Assembly: GCA_013327885.1 (NCBI GenBank)
Contig: JABUMY010000003.1
Span: 372,001 to 436,000 of the forward strand
Direction: 5' to 3'
Source: Flavisolibacter longurius
GTDB taxonomy: Bacteria; Bacteroidota; Bacteroidia; Chitinophagales; Chitinophagaceae
DNA length: 64,000 nt
The first letter of the stretch is position 1. Every line of letters starts with the position of its first letter. The notes beneath the pieces are model-generated. The model worked only from the letters and a program-made list of their open reading frames with translations. It was not told the DNA's origin and ran no database searches. Below, piece by piece: positions 42,115 to 51,938 of the stretch. The position numbers and the translations under genes were made by a program.

Positions 42115-42684
42115 ATGAAATTCAACAAATCCGTTTTACTTGCCTTTGGGTTGCTGATCCTTGCCGCTTCGCTTTACCGCGTTTGGCCTGACAGGCCCTT
42201 TGGATTTGCGCCGCAATGGGCAATGGCCGTTTTTGCCGGTGCCGTTATCAAAGACAAAAAATGGGCTTTTCTGCTACCGCTGCTTTCCATGCTTGTTTCT
42301 GATACGCTTTACCAGGTCATGTATGCCAATGGCGCTTCGCAGATCTGGGGCTTTTATGGCGGACAGTGGCTGAACTACCTGCTTTTTGGTGCCATGGTTG
42401 TTTTTGGTTTTGCCATTGCAAAGCGACGGACTGTTGTAAATGTGTTGGCGGCTTCGCTGGCAGCACCTTCTGCTTTTTTCCTTTTGAGTAATTTTACCGT
42501 TTGGATCAGCGGTGGTGGTTTGCATCGTCCGATGACAGGTGCCGGCCTGCTGCAGTGTTATGCCGATGGTTTGCCGTTTTACCAAACAAGCCTGGTGGCA
42601 ACACCGCTGTTTTCAGCCGTGCTGTTTGGTGCTTACTTCCTGGCAACACAAAAGTCAGCTAACGTGAAACGTGAGATCGCCTGA
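42115..42684 (+). CDS. DUF6580-family membrane protein
   Basis: 189 residues with five or six hydrophobic helices (SVLLAFGLLILAASLY, QWAMAVFAGAVIKDKKWAFLLPLLSMLVSD split by a charged turn, YLLFGAMVVFGFAIAK, VLAASLAAPSAFFLLSNFTVWI, LFSAVLFGAYFLA). The pattern FAPQWAMAVFAGAV and LLPLLSMLVSDTLYQ fits DUF6580, a family that looks like the S component of ECF vitamin transporters. Transport is inferred only. Own promoter and a strong terminator. Confidence 0.82.
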   Translation: MKFNKSVLLAFGLLILAASLYRVWPDRPFGFAPQWAMAVFAGAVIKDKKWAFLLPLLSMLVSDTLYQVMYANGASQIWGFYGGQWLNYLLFGAMVVFGFAIAKRRTVVNVLAASLAAPSAFFLLSNFTVWISGGGLHRPMTGAGLLQCYADGLPFYQTSLVATPLFSAVLFGAYFLATQKSANVKREIA

Positions 42685-42707
42685 TTTAACCCGAATCTGT
42701 TTTTATA

Positions 42708-42745
42708 GAGAAAGCCCCTGCATTTGCAGGGGCTTTCTTTTTTTA
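42708..42745. terminator. Bidirectional terminator between DUF6580 gene and rnhA
   Basis: GAAAGCCCCTGCA / TGCAGGGGCTTTC, a 13-bp perfect stem with a two-base loop, then seven T. Confidence 0.9.
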
Positions 42746-42748
42746 TGC

Positions 42749-43219
42749 TTAGGCCATGGCGTCCATTTCAAAGCCTTCATCCACCTGTAGGTTACCGCCA
42801 TCGGCAGCCGTAGTGGCCAGCACATCACAGCGGTTGTTAAAGGGATTGTTGGCATGCCCCTTCACCCACACAAATTTGATGTGGTGCTGTTTATACAGCT
42901 TGTGAAAACGCACCCACAGGTCCTTGTTCTTTTTGCCGCCGGCAAAATTGGTGGCCATCCATTTGTTCAGCCAGCCTTCGTTCAGGGCTTTTACAATGTA
43001 CTGGCTGTCGGTGTAAATTGTAATGGTCAGACCCGGTTTTTTTAACGCTTCCAGCGCCGCTATCACGCCCATCAGCTCCATGCGGTTGTTGGTGGTTTTC
43101 CGGTAGCCTGCTGATAACTCTTTTCGCTTGTCGCCATACATCAGCAAGGCACCATAGCCACCCGGGCCGGGATTTCCTCTTGATGATCCATCGGTATAAA
43201 TTGTAATTGCTCCACTCAT
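42749..43219 (-). CDS. rnhA: Ribonuclease H
   Basis: 156 residues, RNase HI length. It cleaves RNA in RNA-DNA hybrids. The carboxylate set is visible: first Asp in ITIYTDGSSRGNPGPGGYG, Glu in NNRMELMGVIAAL, Asp in ITIYTDSQYIVKAL and the final Asp in NNRCDVLATTAA. The basic handle (WLNKWMATNFAGGKKNKDLW) is present, so it is the RnhA-type cellular enzyme. Confidence 0.96.
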   Translation of the reverse strand: MSGAITIYTDGSSRGNPGPGGYGALLMYGDKRKELSAGYRKTTNNRMELMGVIAALEALKKPGLTITIYTDSQYIVKALNEGWLNKWMATNFAGGKKNKDLWVRFHKLYKQHHIKFVWVKGHANNPFNNRCDVLATTAADGGNLQVDEGFEMDAMA

Positions 43220-43283
43220 CTGGCGCCAAAATTAAACGCTGGACAAAAGCAGGAAGCGATGTTGATAAATTTAGTGGGAGAGA

Positions 43284-43318
43284 AGCTACTAGCTGCTAGC
43301 CACTAGCTACTAGCTACC
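43284..43318. repeat. Heptamer array AGCTACT after the carboxylase gene
   Basis: AGCTACT, AGCTGCT, AGCCACT, AGCTACT, AGCTACC, in 7-base register, starting 12 bases beyond the carboxylase stop codon and before rnhA. Confidence 0.82.
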
Positions 43319-43330
43319 GATCACCCTCCA

Positions 43331-44926
43331 TCACACCTGGAAAACGCCTGTACGAAAGTCCTGCATCACCGGCTGGTGATTGGCTGCATGAATGGCTTCC
43401 GCAATCACCTGCCGGCTTTTTACCGGGTCAATGATCTCATCTACCCAAAGACGGGCCGCTGCATAATACGGCGAAGTTTGTTTTTCGTACCGTCCTTTGA
43501 TCTCATCCAGCAGCCTTGTTTCATCTTCGGGTAAAATCGTTTGTCCTTTTGCCTTCAGCGCCGCCACCTGTATCTGCAGCAAGGTTTTCGCCGCCTGCTC
43601 GCCGCCCATCACCGCAATTTTTGCCGTTGGCCAGGCATAAATAAACCGCGGGTCGTAGGCTTTTCCGCACATGGCATAGTTACCGGCGCCATAGCTGTTG
43701 CCGATGACGATGGTAATTTTCGGCACCACCGAATTGGCCACGGCATTCACCAGTTTGGCACCGTCTTTAATGATGCCGGCATGTTCGCTGCGACTGCCCA
43801 CCATAAAGCCCGTTACGTCCTGCAAAAACAAGAGAGGAATTTTCTTTTGGTTGCAGATTAAAATAAAGCGGGCGGCTTTGTCGGCACTGTCGTTATAGAT
43901 AACGCCACCCATCTGCATTTCGCCTTTTTTGGTTTTGACGATCTTGCGCTGGTTGGCCACAATTCCCACGGCCCAGCCATCGATGCGGGCATAACCGCAA
44001 ACAATGGTTTTGCCGTACTCTTCTTTGTATTGGTCAAGGCTGCCCTCATCCACTATGCAATGGAGCAGGTCCACCATATCGTAAGGTTTGTTGCCCTCTG
44101 CAGGAAAGATTTTGCAAATCTCCTCTGCATTCGTTTGTGGTGGTTTAGATGTGATGCGGTCAAAACCTGCCTTCCCTTTTTCACCGATCTTGCCAATGAT
44201 GCGTTTTACCTGGTCAAGGCATTCTTCCTCGGTTTTAAATTTATAATCGGCAATGCCAGAGATCTCGGTGTGGGTAGTGGCGCCACCCAGGGTCTCCGTG
44301 TCGATGTCTTCGCCAATGGCGGCTTTTACCAGGTAAGGACCCGCCAGGAAGATAGAGCCCTGCTCTTCCACCATCAGGGTTTCGTCGCTCATAATGGGCA
44401 GGTAAGCACCGCCGGCCACGCAGGCGCCCATTACCGCGGCAATTTGCACAATGCCCCGGGCACTCATTTGCGCATTGTTGTAAAACACCCGGCCAAAATG
44501 TTCTTTATCAGGAAAGATCTCGTCCTGCAGGGGCAGAAATACGCCGGCGCTGTCAACGAGGTAGATGATGGGAAGGTTGTTCTGCAGGGCAATCTCCTGC
44601 ATGCGCAGGTTTTTTTTACCTGTAATGGGAAACCAGGCACCGGCCTTTACCGTTTGGTCGTTGGCAACAATGACGCACTGCCGGCCGCTGACATAACCAA
44701 CACCAGCCACGGTGCCACCGGCGGGACATCCCCCTTGTTCTTCATACATTTCCCAGCCGGCAAATGTGCCGATCTCCTGGAAGGTAGAATCGTTGTCGAT
44801 AAGGTAGTGGATGCGTTGCCTGGCGGTAAGCTTTCCTTTTTCGGCCTGTTTGGCGGCTGCTTTTTTGCCGCCGCCTTCGTAAACCTTTTGCAATCGTTCA
44901 TTCAGTTGTTCAAGTAAGGGTTGCAT
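43331..44926 (-). CDS. Acyl-CoA carboxylase carboxyltransferase beta subunit (MCC-like)
   Basis: 531 residues. It moves the carboxyl group from biotin to an acyl-CoA. Two crotonase-type halves: the N-half with YLVDSAGVFLPLQDEIFPDKEHFGR, AVMGACVAGGAYLPIMSDE and FLAGPYLVKAAIGE; the C-half with LLFLQDVTGFMVGSRSEHAGIIKDGAKL (split) and GNSYGAGNYAMCGKAYDPRF. The FPDKEHFGR and GGATTHTEISG stretches resemble methylcrotonyl-CoA carboxylase, so leucine breakdown is the best guess. The biotinylated alpha subunit is not in the window. Confidence 0.88.
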   Translation of the reverse strand: MQPLLEQLNERLQKVYEGGGKKAAAKQAEKGKLTARQRIHYLIDNDSTFQEIGTFAGWEMYEEQGGCPAGGTVAGVGYVSGRQCVIVANDQTVKAGAWFPITGKKNLRMQEIALQNNLPIIYLVDSAGVFLPLQDEIFPDKEHFGRVFYNNAQMSARGIVQIAAVMGACVAGGAYLPIMSDETLMVEEQGSIFLAGPYLVKAAIGEDIDTETLGGATTHTEISGIADYKFKTEEECLDQVKRIIGKIGEKGKAGFDRITSKPPQTNAEEICKIFPAEGNKPYDMVDLLHCIVDEGSLDQYKEEYGKTIVCGYARIDGWAVGIVANQRKIVKTKKGEMQMGGVIYNDSADKAARFILICNQKKIPLLFLQDVTGFMVGSRSEHAGIIKDGAKLVNAVANSVVPKITIVIGNSYGAGNYAMCGKAYDPRFIYAWPTAKIAVMGGEQAAKTLLQIQVAALKAKGQTILPEDETRLLDEIKGRYEKQTSPYYAAARLWVDEIIDPVKSRQVIAEAIHAANHQPVMQDFRTGVFQV

Positions 44927-45103
44927 AGCATTCGTTTAAGCTGTTGATAGGCTGGCAGTTAAACACGCCACAGGCAAGATTGTTCAGGATTGGCCTGTAT
45001 GATTTTACTGCTACCTTCAACAGAAGAGCGCCAAAGATAGAAGAAGCGGGCTTTGCACGTTAAATCTTTGGCCTTAAATCAGTTGTTCCCTTAATTTTAC
45101 AGA

Positions 45104-45679
45104 ATGCCTCTTACCATACACGAAACGCCTCTTGCCGGGCTGGTGAAAAATGCAACACAACAAGTACACGAAGAAGTAGAGGCCATTCTCCTTCCTGCAT
45201 TAACATCCATCCAATCAACAGGTGATTACGCCGCTATCCTGAAAATGTTCTACGGGTATTTTCATCCCATCGAAAAAGCCATTGAGCAGCAACTGCATAC
45301 AGGCCTGCTGCCCGACCTGGCTGAGCGACGAAAATCGTCTTCGCTTTTGGAGGATCTGCGCCGGCTGGGACAGGCCACGGAAAATCTCCCGCTTTGTGCT
45401 GATTTGCCCCCCATCACTGATCCTGCGGAAGCCTTTGGGACGCTGTATGTGCTGGAAGGCTCAACCCTTGGCGGGAAGCAGATCGCCAAAATGCTGGCCA
45501 AAAATGGGGCGGTGCCGGAAGGGACCACGCAGTTTTTTTCGGGATATGGCGAACAAACCGGCAGCCGCTGGAAAAGCTTCCTCGAAGCATTTAACCGGCA
45601 AACAGACAGCGAAGCTGTTACCGCTTCTGCCAACAAAACATTTTACCTCTTAAAAGGCTGGATGCAGCACGTTTTATAA
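45104..45679 (+). CDS. Biliverdin-producing heme oxygenase
   Basis: 191 residues. Heme oxygenase opens heme to biliverdin, the chromophore of bacteriophytochromes. The proximal heme ligand is His22 in VKNATQQVHEEVE, and the distal-helix glycine region appears as FGTLYVLEGSTLGGKQIAKML. The phytochrome gene begins one base after its stop, so the operon makes pigment and receptor together. This BphO-type link is well known; it strongly supports both calls. Confidence 0.92.
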   Translation: MPLTIHETPLAGLVKNATQQVHEEVEAILLPALTSIQSTGDYAAILKMFYGYFHPIEKAIEQQLHTGLLPDLAERRKSSSLLEDLRRLGQATENLPLCADLPPITDPAEAFGTLYVLEGSTLGGKQIAKMLAKNGAVPEGTTQFFSGYGEQTGSRWKSFLEAFNRQTDSEAVTASANKTFYLLKGWMQHVL

Positions 45680-45680
45680 T

Positions 45681-47192
45681 ATGACAGGTATCAGGAATTA
45701 TGATGCAGAGTTCTGCGGAAAAGTACCCTTACACCAAACAAATTTGATTCAGCCGCACGGTGTTTTGCTTATTGTGGAGGCCGATGATTTTTCCATTTTA
45801 CAGGCCAGCGAAAATTGCGATGCCGTTTTTGGCATGGCGGCCCCCGAACTGGTAAAGGAAAAGCTGGATCGCTTTATCGAAAAAGGGGAAGCGGCCCAAC
45901 TTTCCCGGCTAAAAGCCAGTGCTTCGTTGGGAAAGCTACCCGTACGATTAACAGTGGAGGGCAAAACCTTTCTCGCCACAGTTGACCAGCAGGACGGTTT
46001 TTTTGTGTTGGAAGTAGAAAAAGACCCACATCAAATGGGCAGCCAGTCTTCTTTCGTGCACATTTACCAAGAGGTAAAACATACCATGGCGGCCATAGAA
46101 GCCTGCAACGACACGGAAGAGACCTGCCGCGTAGTGGCTGCGGAACTAAAAAAACTTTCGGGCTTTGACAAGGTGATGGTTTACCGGTTTGACGAAGGTT
46201 GGAATGGTGATGTGCTTGCCGAGGAAAAAGAAGAAGGCATGGAAAGCTATATGGGACTAAAATTCCCGGCTTCCGACATTCCAAAGCAGGCCCGTGAGCT
46301 CTACAAGCGATCGGCCTACCGCCTGATACCGACCATTCATTACGAGCCGGTGCGGTTGTATCCCGTCATCAACCCGCATACCAATGCATTTACCAATCTC
46401 TCCAACAGCAACCTGCGAAGCGTTGCTACTGTTCACCTGGAATACCTGCAAAACATGCAGGTGGATGCCTCCATGTCCACCCGCATTTTGAAGGATGGTG
46501 AACTGTGGGGATTGATCGCCTGTCACCACCGCACACCATTCTACCTGTCGTACGAAATGTGTTCGGTATTTGAATTGCTTTCCAATTTTATTTCCGCAAA
46601 AATTTCGGCTGTGCAGAACCGTGATAGCTTTTCTTACAAGGAAGAGAAGCGGCAGGTACAAACCGAGGTAATGCAACAGGTACTGGCAGCGGGAAGTCTT
46701 GCGGCTGGAAAGAGCAGGTTGCTGCAATTGCTGGATGCCGATGGCGTAGCTGTTGTTTCGAACCGCCAAATCGAAACGGTTGGTGTCACACCGCAAAAAG
46801 GCGAGATTGAAGACCTGGTGCTTTGGCTCCAGGCCAACGACACGCATCACCTGCTTCACCAGCCCTCGCTTGCTGCTGTTTACGAGCCGGCGGAAGGCTA
46901 TGCGGAAAAAAGCAGCGGTCTTTTAGCCCTGCCAGTTGAAGCGGACAAAGGCGATTTTGTACTGGCCTTCCGCAGCGAAGCGGTACAGGAAATTGCCTGG
47001 GGCGGTAACCCCGATGAGGCGGTTCAGTTTGAAGAAGACTTAAAAAAATACCACCCGCGGGCTTCGTTCCGTATCTGGCAACAAACCCTTCGGCAGCATT
47101 CGCAGCCGTGGAAGAAAGAAACGCTGGAAGTAGCGGACGGGTTTCGTAATTTTTTAGTGGAAAGCCGTCTGAACAAAAAATATAAAGGATAG
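45681..47192 (+). CDS. Bacteriophytochrome photosensory protein without kinase domain
   Basis: 503 residues. PAS2-GAF-PHY photosensory core. The biliverdin-binding Cys is Cys12 in FCGKVPLHQTNLIQPHGVLL; the GAF motif is MGLKFPASDIPKQARELY with the key Asp; CHHRTPFYLSYE closes the GAF domain. The PHY domain is shown by the tongue WGGNPDEAVQFEEDLKKYHPRASF, with the PRxSF motif. The protein stops after PHY and has no kinase or other output domain. The next gene, ten bases on, carries kinase and methylation domains, so signal is probably passed between proteins. Confidence 0.93.
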   Translation: MTGIRNYDAEFCGKVPLHQTNLIQPHGVLLIVEADDFSILQASENCDAVFGMAAPELVKEKLDRFIEKGEAAQLSRLKASASLGKLPVRLTVEGKTFLATVDQQDGFFVLEVEKDPHQMGSQSSFVHIYQEVKHTMAAIEACNDTEETCRVVAAELKKLSGFDKVMVYRFDEGWNGDVLAEEKEEGMESYMGLKFPASDIPKQARELYKRSAYRLIPTIHYEPVRLYPVINPHTNAFTNLSNSNLRSVATVHLEYLQNMQVDASMSTRILKDGELWGLIACHHRTPFYLSYEMCSVFELLSNFISAKISAVQNRDSFSYKEEKRQVQTEVMQQVLAAGSLAAGKSRLLQLLDADGVAVVSNRQIETVGVTPQKGEIEDLVLWLQANDTHHLLHQPSLAAVYEPAEGYAEKSSGLLALPVEADKGDFVLAFRSEAVQEIAWGGNPDEAVQFEEDLKKYHPRASFRIWQQTLRQHSQPWKKETLEVADGFRNFLVESRLNKKYKG

Positions 47193-47201
47193 TTTTTTAA
47201 T

Positions 47202-50200
47202 TTGGAGAATAATTCAATTCACGTGTTGTCGTCACCCGAAGCGAAGCAGAGTAAATCACCTGTGCCTGCCAACGAACATTTTATTGTGGCCATTGGTGCC
47301 TCGGCAGGTGGCCTGGAAGCGATCCAGGAGTTTTTTGATAACATGCCTTCCAATGGCAACCTTTCTTTTATCATCATTCAGCACCTGTCGCCCGACTATA
47401 AAAGCCTGCTGGTAGAGCTCATCTCCAAGCACACGTTTATGAAAGTGCGGGAAGCGGCGCACAGTGTGATGGTAGAGAAGAACTGTGTGTATGTGATTCC
47501 CAACGACAAGCTATTATCCATTCGCGACGGGCTGTTGCAGCTCACCGAAAAAAAGATTGAAAAAGCACCCAACACGGCCATTGATTTTTTCCTGCTTTCT
47601 CTTGCCGAAGACCAGGGCAGCAAAGCTATTGCCGTTATTTTGTCGGGCACCGGTACCGATGGCAGCAAAGGCATACAGGCTATTCAGAATGCCGGTGGTA
47701 TGGTGCTGGTGCAGGACCCTATTTCGGCCAAGTTTGATGGCATGCCCAACAGCGCCATTGCATCGGGCTACGCCGACTATATCCTCTCTCCGGAGCTGAT
47801 GCCCGAAGAGATCTTCAACTACATCAAAGAGCGACCGGTGCGGCCACCGGTGGAAGGCAAGCCCGATGAGTCGTATTTGCCTGAAGTGCTTAAGCTCATT
47901 GAAAAAAGCTGCCAGTACGATTTTACGAATTACAAAACGCCAACCATTCTCCGGCGCATTGGCCGGCGGATGATGCAATTAAGCTACCGCAAGTTTGAAG
48001 ACTACCTTAATTTCCTGCGGGAGTCGCCGGAAGAGTGTACACTTCTCGGGAAAGAGTTCCTGATTGGCGTTACCAAATTTTTTCGCGACAAAGCGGCATT
48101 TGATATTTTACGCGATGAAGTGTTGCCCGAGCTTATCCGCAACAAAAAAGACGGAGACACCATCAAGGTATGGGTGGCCGCCTGCAGCTCGGGTGAAGAA
48201 GCGTACAGCATTGCCATTTTGCTGGATGACCTCCTGGTCAGCATGGACCGCAGCCTCGAAGTCAAAATTTTTGCCACCGATCTTGACCTGGATGCCATTG
48301 AATTTGCTTCCAAAGGCATTTACCCGGCTGTTAGTATTTCGGAACTGGACACAGGCCTGGCCCGCAAATATTTCCATCACCAGGATGGCAGCGTGCAGGT
48401 AAAAGCCGAGTTGCGCAAACAGATCGTTTTTGCCCGTCACAATATTTTAAAAGACCCGCCCTTTATCAAAAATGACCTGATCACCTGCCGCAACATGTTG
48501 ATCTATATGAACAACATCCTGCAGCGCAAGGTCACCTCCACGCTCCAATTTTCGCTGAACAAAGGTGGCTTTATGTTCCTGGGGCCGAGCGAAGTGCCGT
48601 CAGCCGTGCGGGAAAATTTCCAGGAGATAAACGGCAAATGGAAGATCTACCGGAAGATAGCCAACGACAACCAGTATAACCCCGAACGGTTTCCTTCTAC
48701 ACAAGCCTACAAAACGCAGCGGGAAGTGCGGCCGCAGTCGCGGGAAAACACGCTGGGCAAAGAGCTGGCGGAAGATTTCAAATCCTTACTGACCGACGAA
48801 TTTGGCTTTGCCGCGGTGTACATCGATAAAAATTTAGACGTACGCGAAGCGGTTGGTGATTATAAAAAATATTTATCCCTTCCTTCCAAATCCATCAACC
48901 TGCAGTTGCTGAAAATGGTAAGCCCCGAAGTATCGGTAGTGCTCAACACAGCGCTGCGAAAGGTGATGAAGGACAACGAAAAAATGTCGCTGCACAATGT
49001 TCGCATCCGCGGCAACGACAGCGACATGGGCGTTAACATTGTGCTGAAACCCGCCAGCCGCGAAGGTTTATACCTGGTGAGCTTTTCTGACAGTCGTGAT
49101 GTGCTGGTAAAAAATTCGCATGAGTTTGCGGTACAGCCCACGTCCGAATCGGCCGCTTACATTGCTGAACTGGAAGACGAGCTGAAAGAAACCCGCAACA
49201 ACCTGCAGATGGCCATTGAAAGCCTGGAAACGGCCAATGAAGAACTGCAGTCGAGTAACGAAGAATTGCTTTCCGCCAACGAAGAATTGCAGTCGAGCAA
49301 CGAAGAGCTGCAATCCCTGAACGAAGAGCTGCACACCCTGAATGCCGAGCACCAGTTGCGCATCAAGGAACTGATAGAGCTGAACGATGACCTGAACAAC
49401 TATTTCCGCAGCACCGAGATCGCACAGATCTTTGTCGACCGCAACCTGCGCATCCGCAAGTTCAACCCGGCGGCGGTTCAAATGGTGAACCTGATTGAGT
49501 CGGACATTGGCCGGCCGATCGAGCACATCTCCACCAACATAAAAGATGCAAGCGTTTTTGCCGACATCCTGGAAGTGATCGGCAAAGAAATCACGGTAGA
49601 AAAAGAAGTGCTCCTGAGCGATGGCCGCATGTCGCTGATGCGCATCTTGCCTTACCTGCGGCAGGACAAAAGCATCGATGGCGTGGTGATCTCGTTTATC
49701 GACATTTCGGCCATGAAGCAGCGGGATAATATCCTGAAAGGCGTGTTCAATTCATCTCCCAACGCCATCATTGCGGTGGAGGCCGTTCGCAAAAACAGCA
49801 TTATTACCAATTTCGTTGTGATAAAAGCCAATTACCCCGCACAAGCGGTTTTGGGTATGGGCGAAGATGGTTACGTTGACAAAAACCTGCAGGACGTATT
49901 TCCACAACTGCTTGAAAAAGTTACCCTGCAGGAACTGGCGGCCGTGGCCAATGAAAATGACGTGATCCAGACGGAGGTGCTTTTGCAATTGCAAAACGGG
50001 GCCGAAGAATGGTTTCTCTTGATGGCTTCCAAGATGGGTGATGGCCTGGCCATGAGCCTGACGAATGTGCACGAGAAAAAAGTGGCGGAAGAAAAATTCC
50101 GTCGCAACTATCACGAGTTGCTGAAAGCAAAAGACAATTACCGTCGCCTCAATATTGAACTGGAAGAAAAAGTAAAAGAAAGAACGCAGGAACTTTCAGC

Positions 50201-51767
50201 AGGGGAGGAACGCTTCCGCCTGATTGCCAACACCACCTCGGATGCCATTTGGGACTGGGACCTGGTGAACAACAAGATCTGGTGGAGCGACAGCTTCTAC
50301 AACCGTTTTGGGTTTTCCTCTTCGGAAAATGTAGCGGACAGCTCGTTCTGGCTGACAAGGGTTCACCCTGATGAAAAGGCCAGCGTGCAGCAATCGCTGC
50401 AGGACGCCATCAACACCGGCGCTAAGTCATGGACAGCCCAGTTCCGCTTTCAAAAGCAGGACGGGGAATATGCCATCATCCAGGACAAAGGGATGGTGCT
50501 TACCGACAGCAACGGCACGCCTTACCGCATGGTTGGCGCCATGATAGACATCACGGAATCAGAAAGGGCTTCGCAATTGCTGCAGGTAAAGAACAACGAA
50601 ATGCAAGCGGTGCTGGACGAATTCCAGTTTGTGACCGACTTTATGCCACAGATGGTTTGGTCGACGCAGCCGGATGGCTTCCACGATTTTTTCAACAAGC
50701 AATGGTACATCTATACCGGGCTTAGTTACGAGCAAACAAAGGACAGGGGCTGGTCGCTGGTGCTTCACCCCGAAGATTACGACCGTACCTGGAAAATATG
50801 GCGTCATTCGCTGGATACCGGTTCTGTTTACGAAACCGAATACCGCCTGCGCCGCAACGATGGCGAATACCGGTGGTTCCTGGCAAGGGCACTGCCCATG
50901 AAGGACGAGAACGGCCGCATCATCAAATGGTTTGGCACCTGCACTGATATTCACGACCAGAAGATGGCTTCGGACATATTGGAAGCCAAAGTGCAGGAGC
51001 GGACAAGAGAGCTGCAAAAAGCAAACGTGGAACTGGAAGCCAGCAACATTGAACTGCTGCAGTTTGCTTCGGTGGCCAGTCATGACCTGAAAGAGCCGCT
51101 GCGCAAGATCCACATGTTTGGCAACCTTATAAAAGACCGCTACCTCAATGGCAACGATGCGGCGGCCGAATACATGCAGCGCATCATTACCGCATCGGCA
51201 CGGATGACAAGACTGATCAACGACCTGCTTGATTTTACCCGCCTCTCGGTGAACAGTGCTTTTGAGCCAACGGACCTGAACATGGTTATTGAAGAAGTGA
51301 TCAGCGATCTTGAGGTGGCCATCAAAGAAAAAGATGCCCGTATTGAAGTGGCAAGCCTGCCGTGGGCAGAAGTGATTCCCGGGCAGATACGGCAGGTGCT
51401 GCAAAACCTGGTGAGCAATGCGCTGAAATTTTCGAAAAAAGACGAGCAACCGAGGATCATTATTGCTGCCGAAAAGGTAAAAGAACTGGACAGCCATGCC
51501 ACTCCGGATCCGGAGGGGAAATATTTACGGTTGACCGTTACCGATAACGGTATTGGGTTTGACAACCATTACGCCGATAAGATCTTTACCATTTTCCAGC
51601 GCCTGCATACCAGGGAAAAATACGAGGGCACCGGTATCGGATTGGCCATTACCAAAAAAATCATAGAACGGCACAATGGTATCATTACTGCCGACAGCAA
51701 AGAAGGCATGGGAACTACCTTTATTATCACGCTGCCACTGAAACAGCATGCGGAAAACAAAGCCTGA
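47202..51767 (+). CDS. CheB-CheR-PAS-histidine kinase fusion protein
   Basis: 1521 residues. CheB methylesterase domain about 25-205 with catalytic Ser34 (GASAGG), His61 (QHLSP) and Asp153 (GTGTDGSKG). CheR methyltransferase about 225-490 (PTILRRIGRRMMQL, FFRDKAAFDIL, WVAACSSGEEAYSIAILL). A heptad coiled coil about 650-735 (repeated ANEELQSSNEEL). Then about four PAS/PAC modules and a HisKA/HATPase_c kinase with acceptor His1294 in SVASHDLKEPLRK and ATP motifs LVSNALKFSKKD, DNGIGFDNHYADKIF and GTGIGLAI. Start is a TTG at 47202; GTG at 47223 is the alternative. No response regulator adjoins. Confidence 0.93.
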   Translation: MENNSIHVLSSPEAKQSKSPVPANEHFIVAIGASAGGLEAIQEFFDNMPSNGNLSFIIIQHLSPDYKSLLVELISKHTFMKVREAAHSVMVEKNCVYVIPNDKLLSIRDGLLQLTEKKIEKAPNTAIDFFLLSLAEDQGSKAIAVILSGTGTDGSKGIQAIQNAGGMVLVQDPISAKFDGMPNSAIASGYADYILSPELMPEEIFNYIKERPVRPPVEGKPDESYLPEVLKLIEKSCQYDFTNYKTPTILRRIGRRMMQLSYRKFEDYLNFLRESPEECTLLGKEFLIGVTKFFRDKAAFDILRDEVLPELIRNKKDGDTIKVWVAACSSGEEAYSIAILLDDLLVSMDRSLEVKIFATDLDLDAIEFASKGIYPAVSISELDTGLARKYFHHQDGSVQVKAELRKQIVFARHNILKDPPFIKNDLITCRNMLIYMNNILQRKVTSTLQFSLNKGGFMFLGPSEVPSAVRENFQEINGKWKIYRKIANDNQYNPERFPSTQAYKTQREVRPQSRENTLGKELAEDFKSLLTDEFGFAAVYIDKNLDVREAVGDYKKYLSLPSKSINLQLLKMVSPEVSVVLNTALRKVMKDNEKMSLHNVRIRGNDSDMGVNIVLKPASREGLYLVSFSDSRDVLVKNSHEFAVQPTSESAAYIAELEDELKETRNNLQMAIESLETANEELQSSNEELLSANEELQSSNEELQSLNEELHTLNAEHQLRIKELIELNDDLNNYFRSTEIAQIFVDRNLRIRKFNPAAVQMVNLIESDIGRPIEHISTNIKDASVFADILEVIGKEITVEKEVLLSDGRMSLMRILPYLRQDKSIDGVVISFIDISAMKQRDNILKGVFNSSPNAIIAVEAVRKNSIITNFVVIKANYPAQAVLGMGEDGYVDKNLQDVFPQLLEKVTLQELAAVANENDVIQTEVLLQLQNGAEEWFLLMASKMGDGLAMSLTNVHEKKVAEEKFRRNYHELLKAKDNYRRLNIELEEKVKERTQELSAGEERFRLIANTTSDAIWDWDLVNNKIWWSDSFYNRFGFSSSENVADSSFWLTRVHPDEKASVQQSLQDAINTGAKSWTAQFRFQKQDGEYAIIQDKGMVLTDSNGTPYRMVGAMIDITESERASQLLQVKNNEMQAVLDEFQFVTDFMPQMVWSTQPDGFHDFFNKQWYIYTGLSYEQTKDRGWSLVLHPEDYDRTWKIWRHSLDTGSVYETEYRLRRNDGEYRWFLARALPMKDENGRIIKWFGTCTDIHDQKMASDILEAKVQERTRELQKANVELEASNIELLQFASVASHDLKEPLRKIHMFGNLIKDRYLNGNDAAAEYMQRIITASARMTRLINDLLDFTRLSVNSAFEPTDLNMVIEEVISDLEVAIKEKDARIEVASLPWAEVIPGQIRQVLQNLVSNALKFSKKDEQPRIIIAAEKVKELDSHATPDPEGKYLRLTVTDNGIGFDNHYADKIFTIFQRLHTREKYEGTGIGLAITKKIIERHNGIITADSKEGMGTTFIITLPLKQHAENKA

Positions 51768-51938
51768 TGCGCAGGGATTTGTTGCGGAGTTCTTTGGTAC
51801 CGAAGTAAAAGGGTCAAACCAATTTAGTCCTTCGGTTGGTGTGTTATTTGCATCCCTGTTTATGAACTTGCCGCCACGAATGAAAGCAGTTAATAAGTCT
51901 GCTTGCGTGGAGCGAAGGGAAAGCCAAAAACGCCAGCC

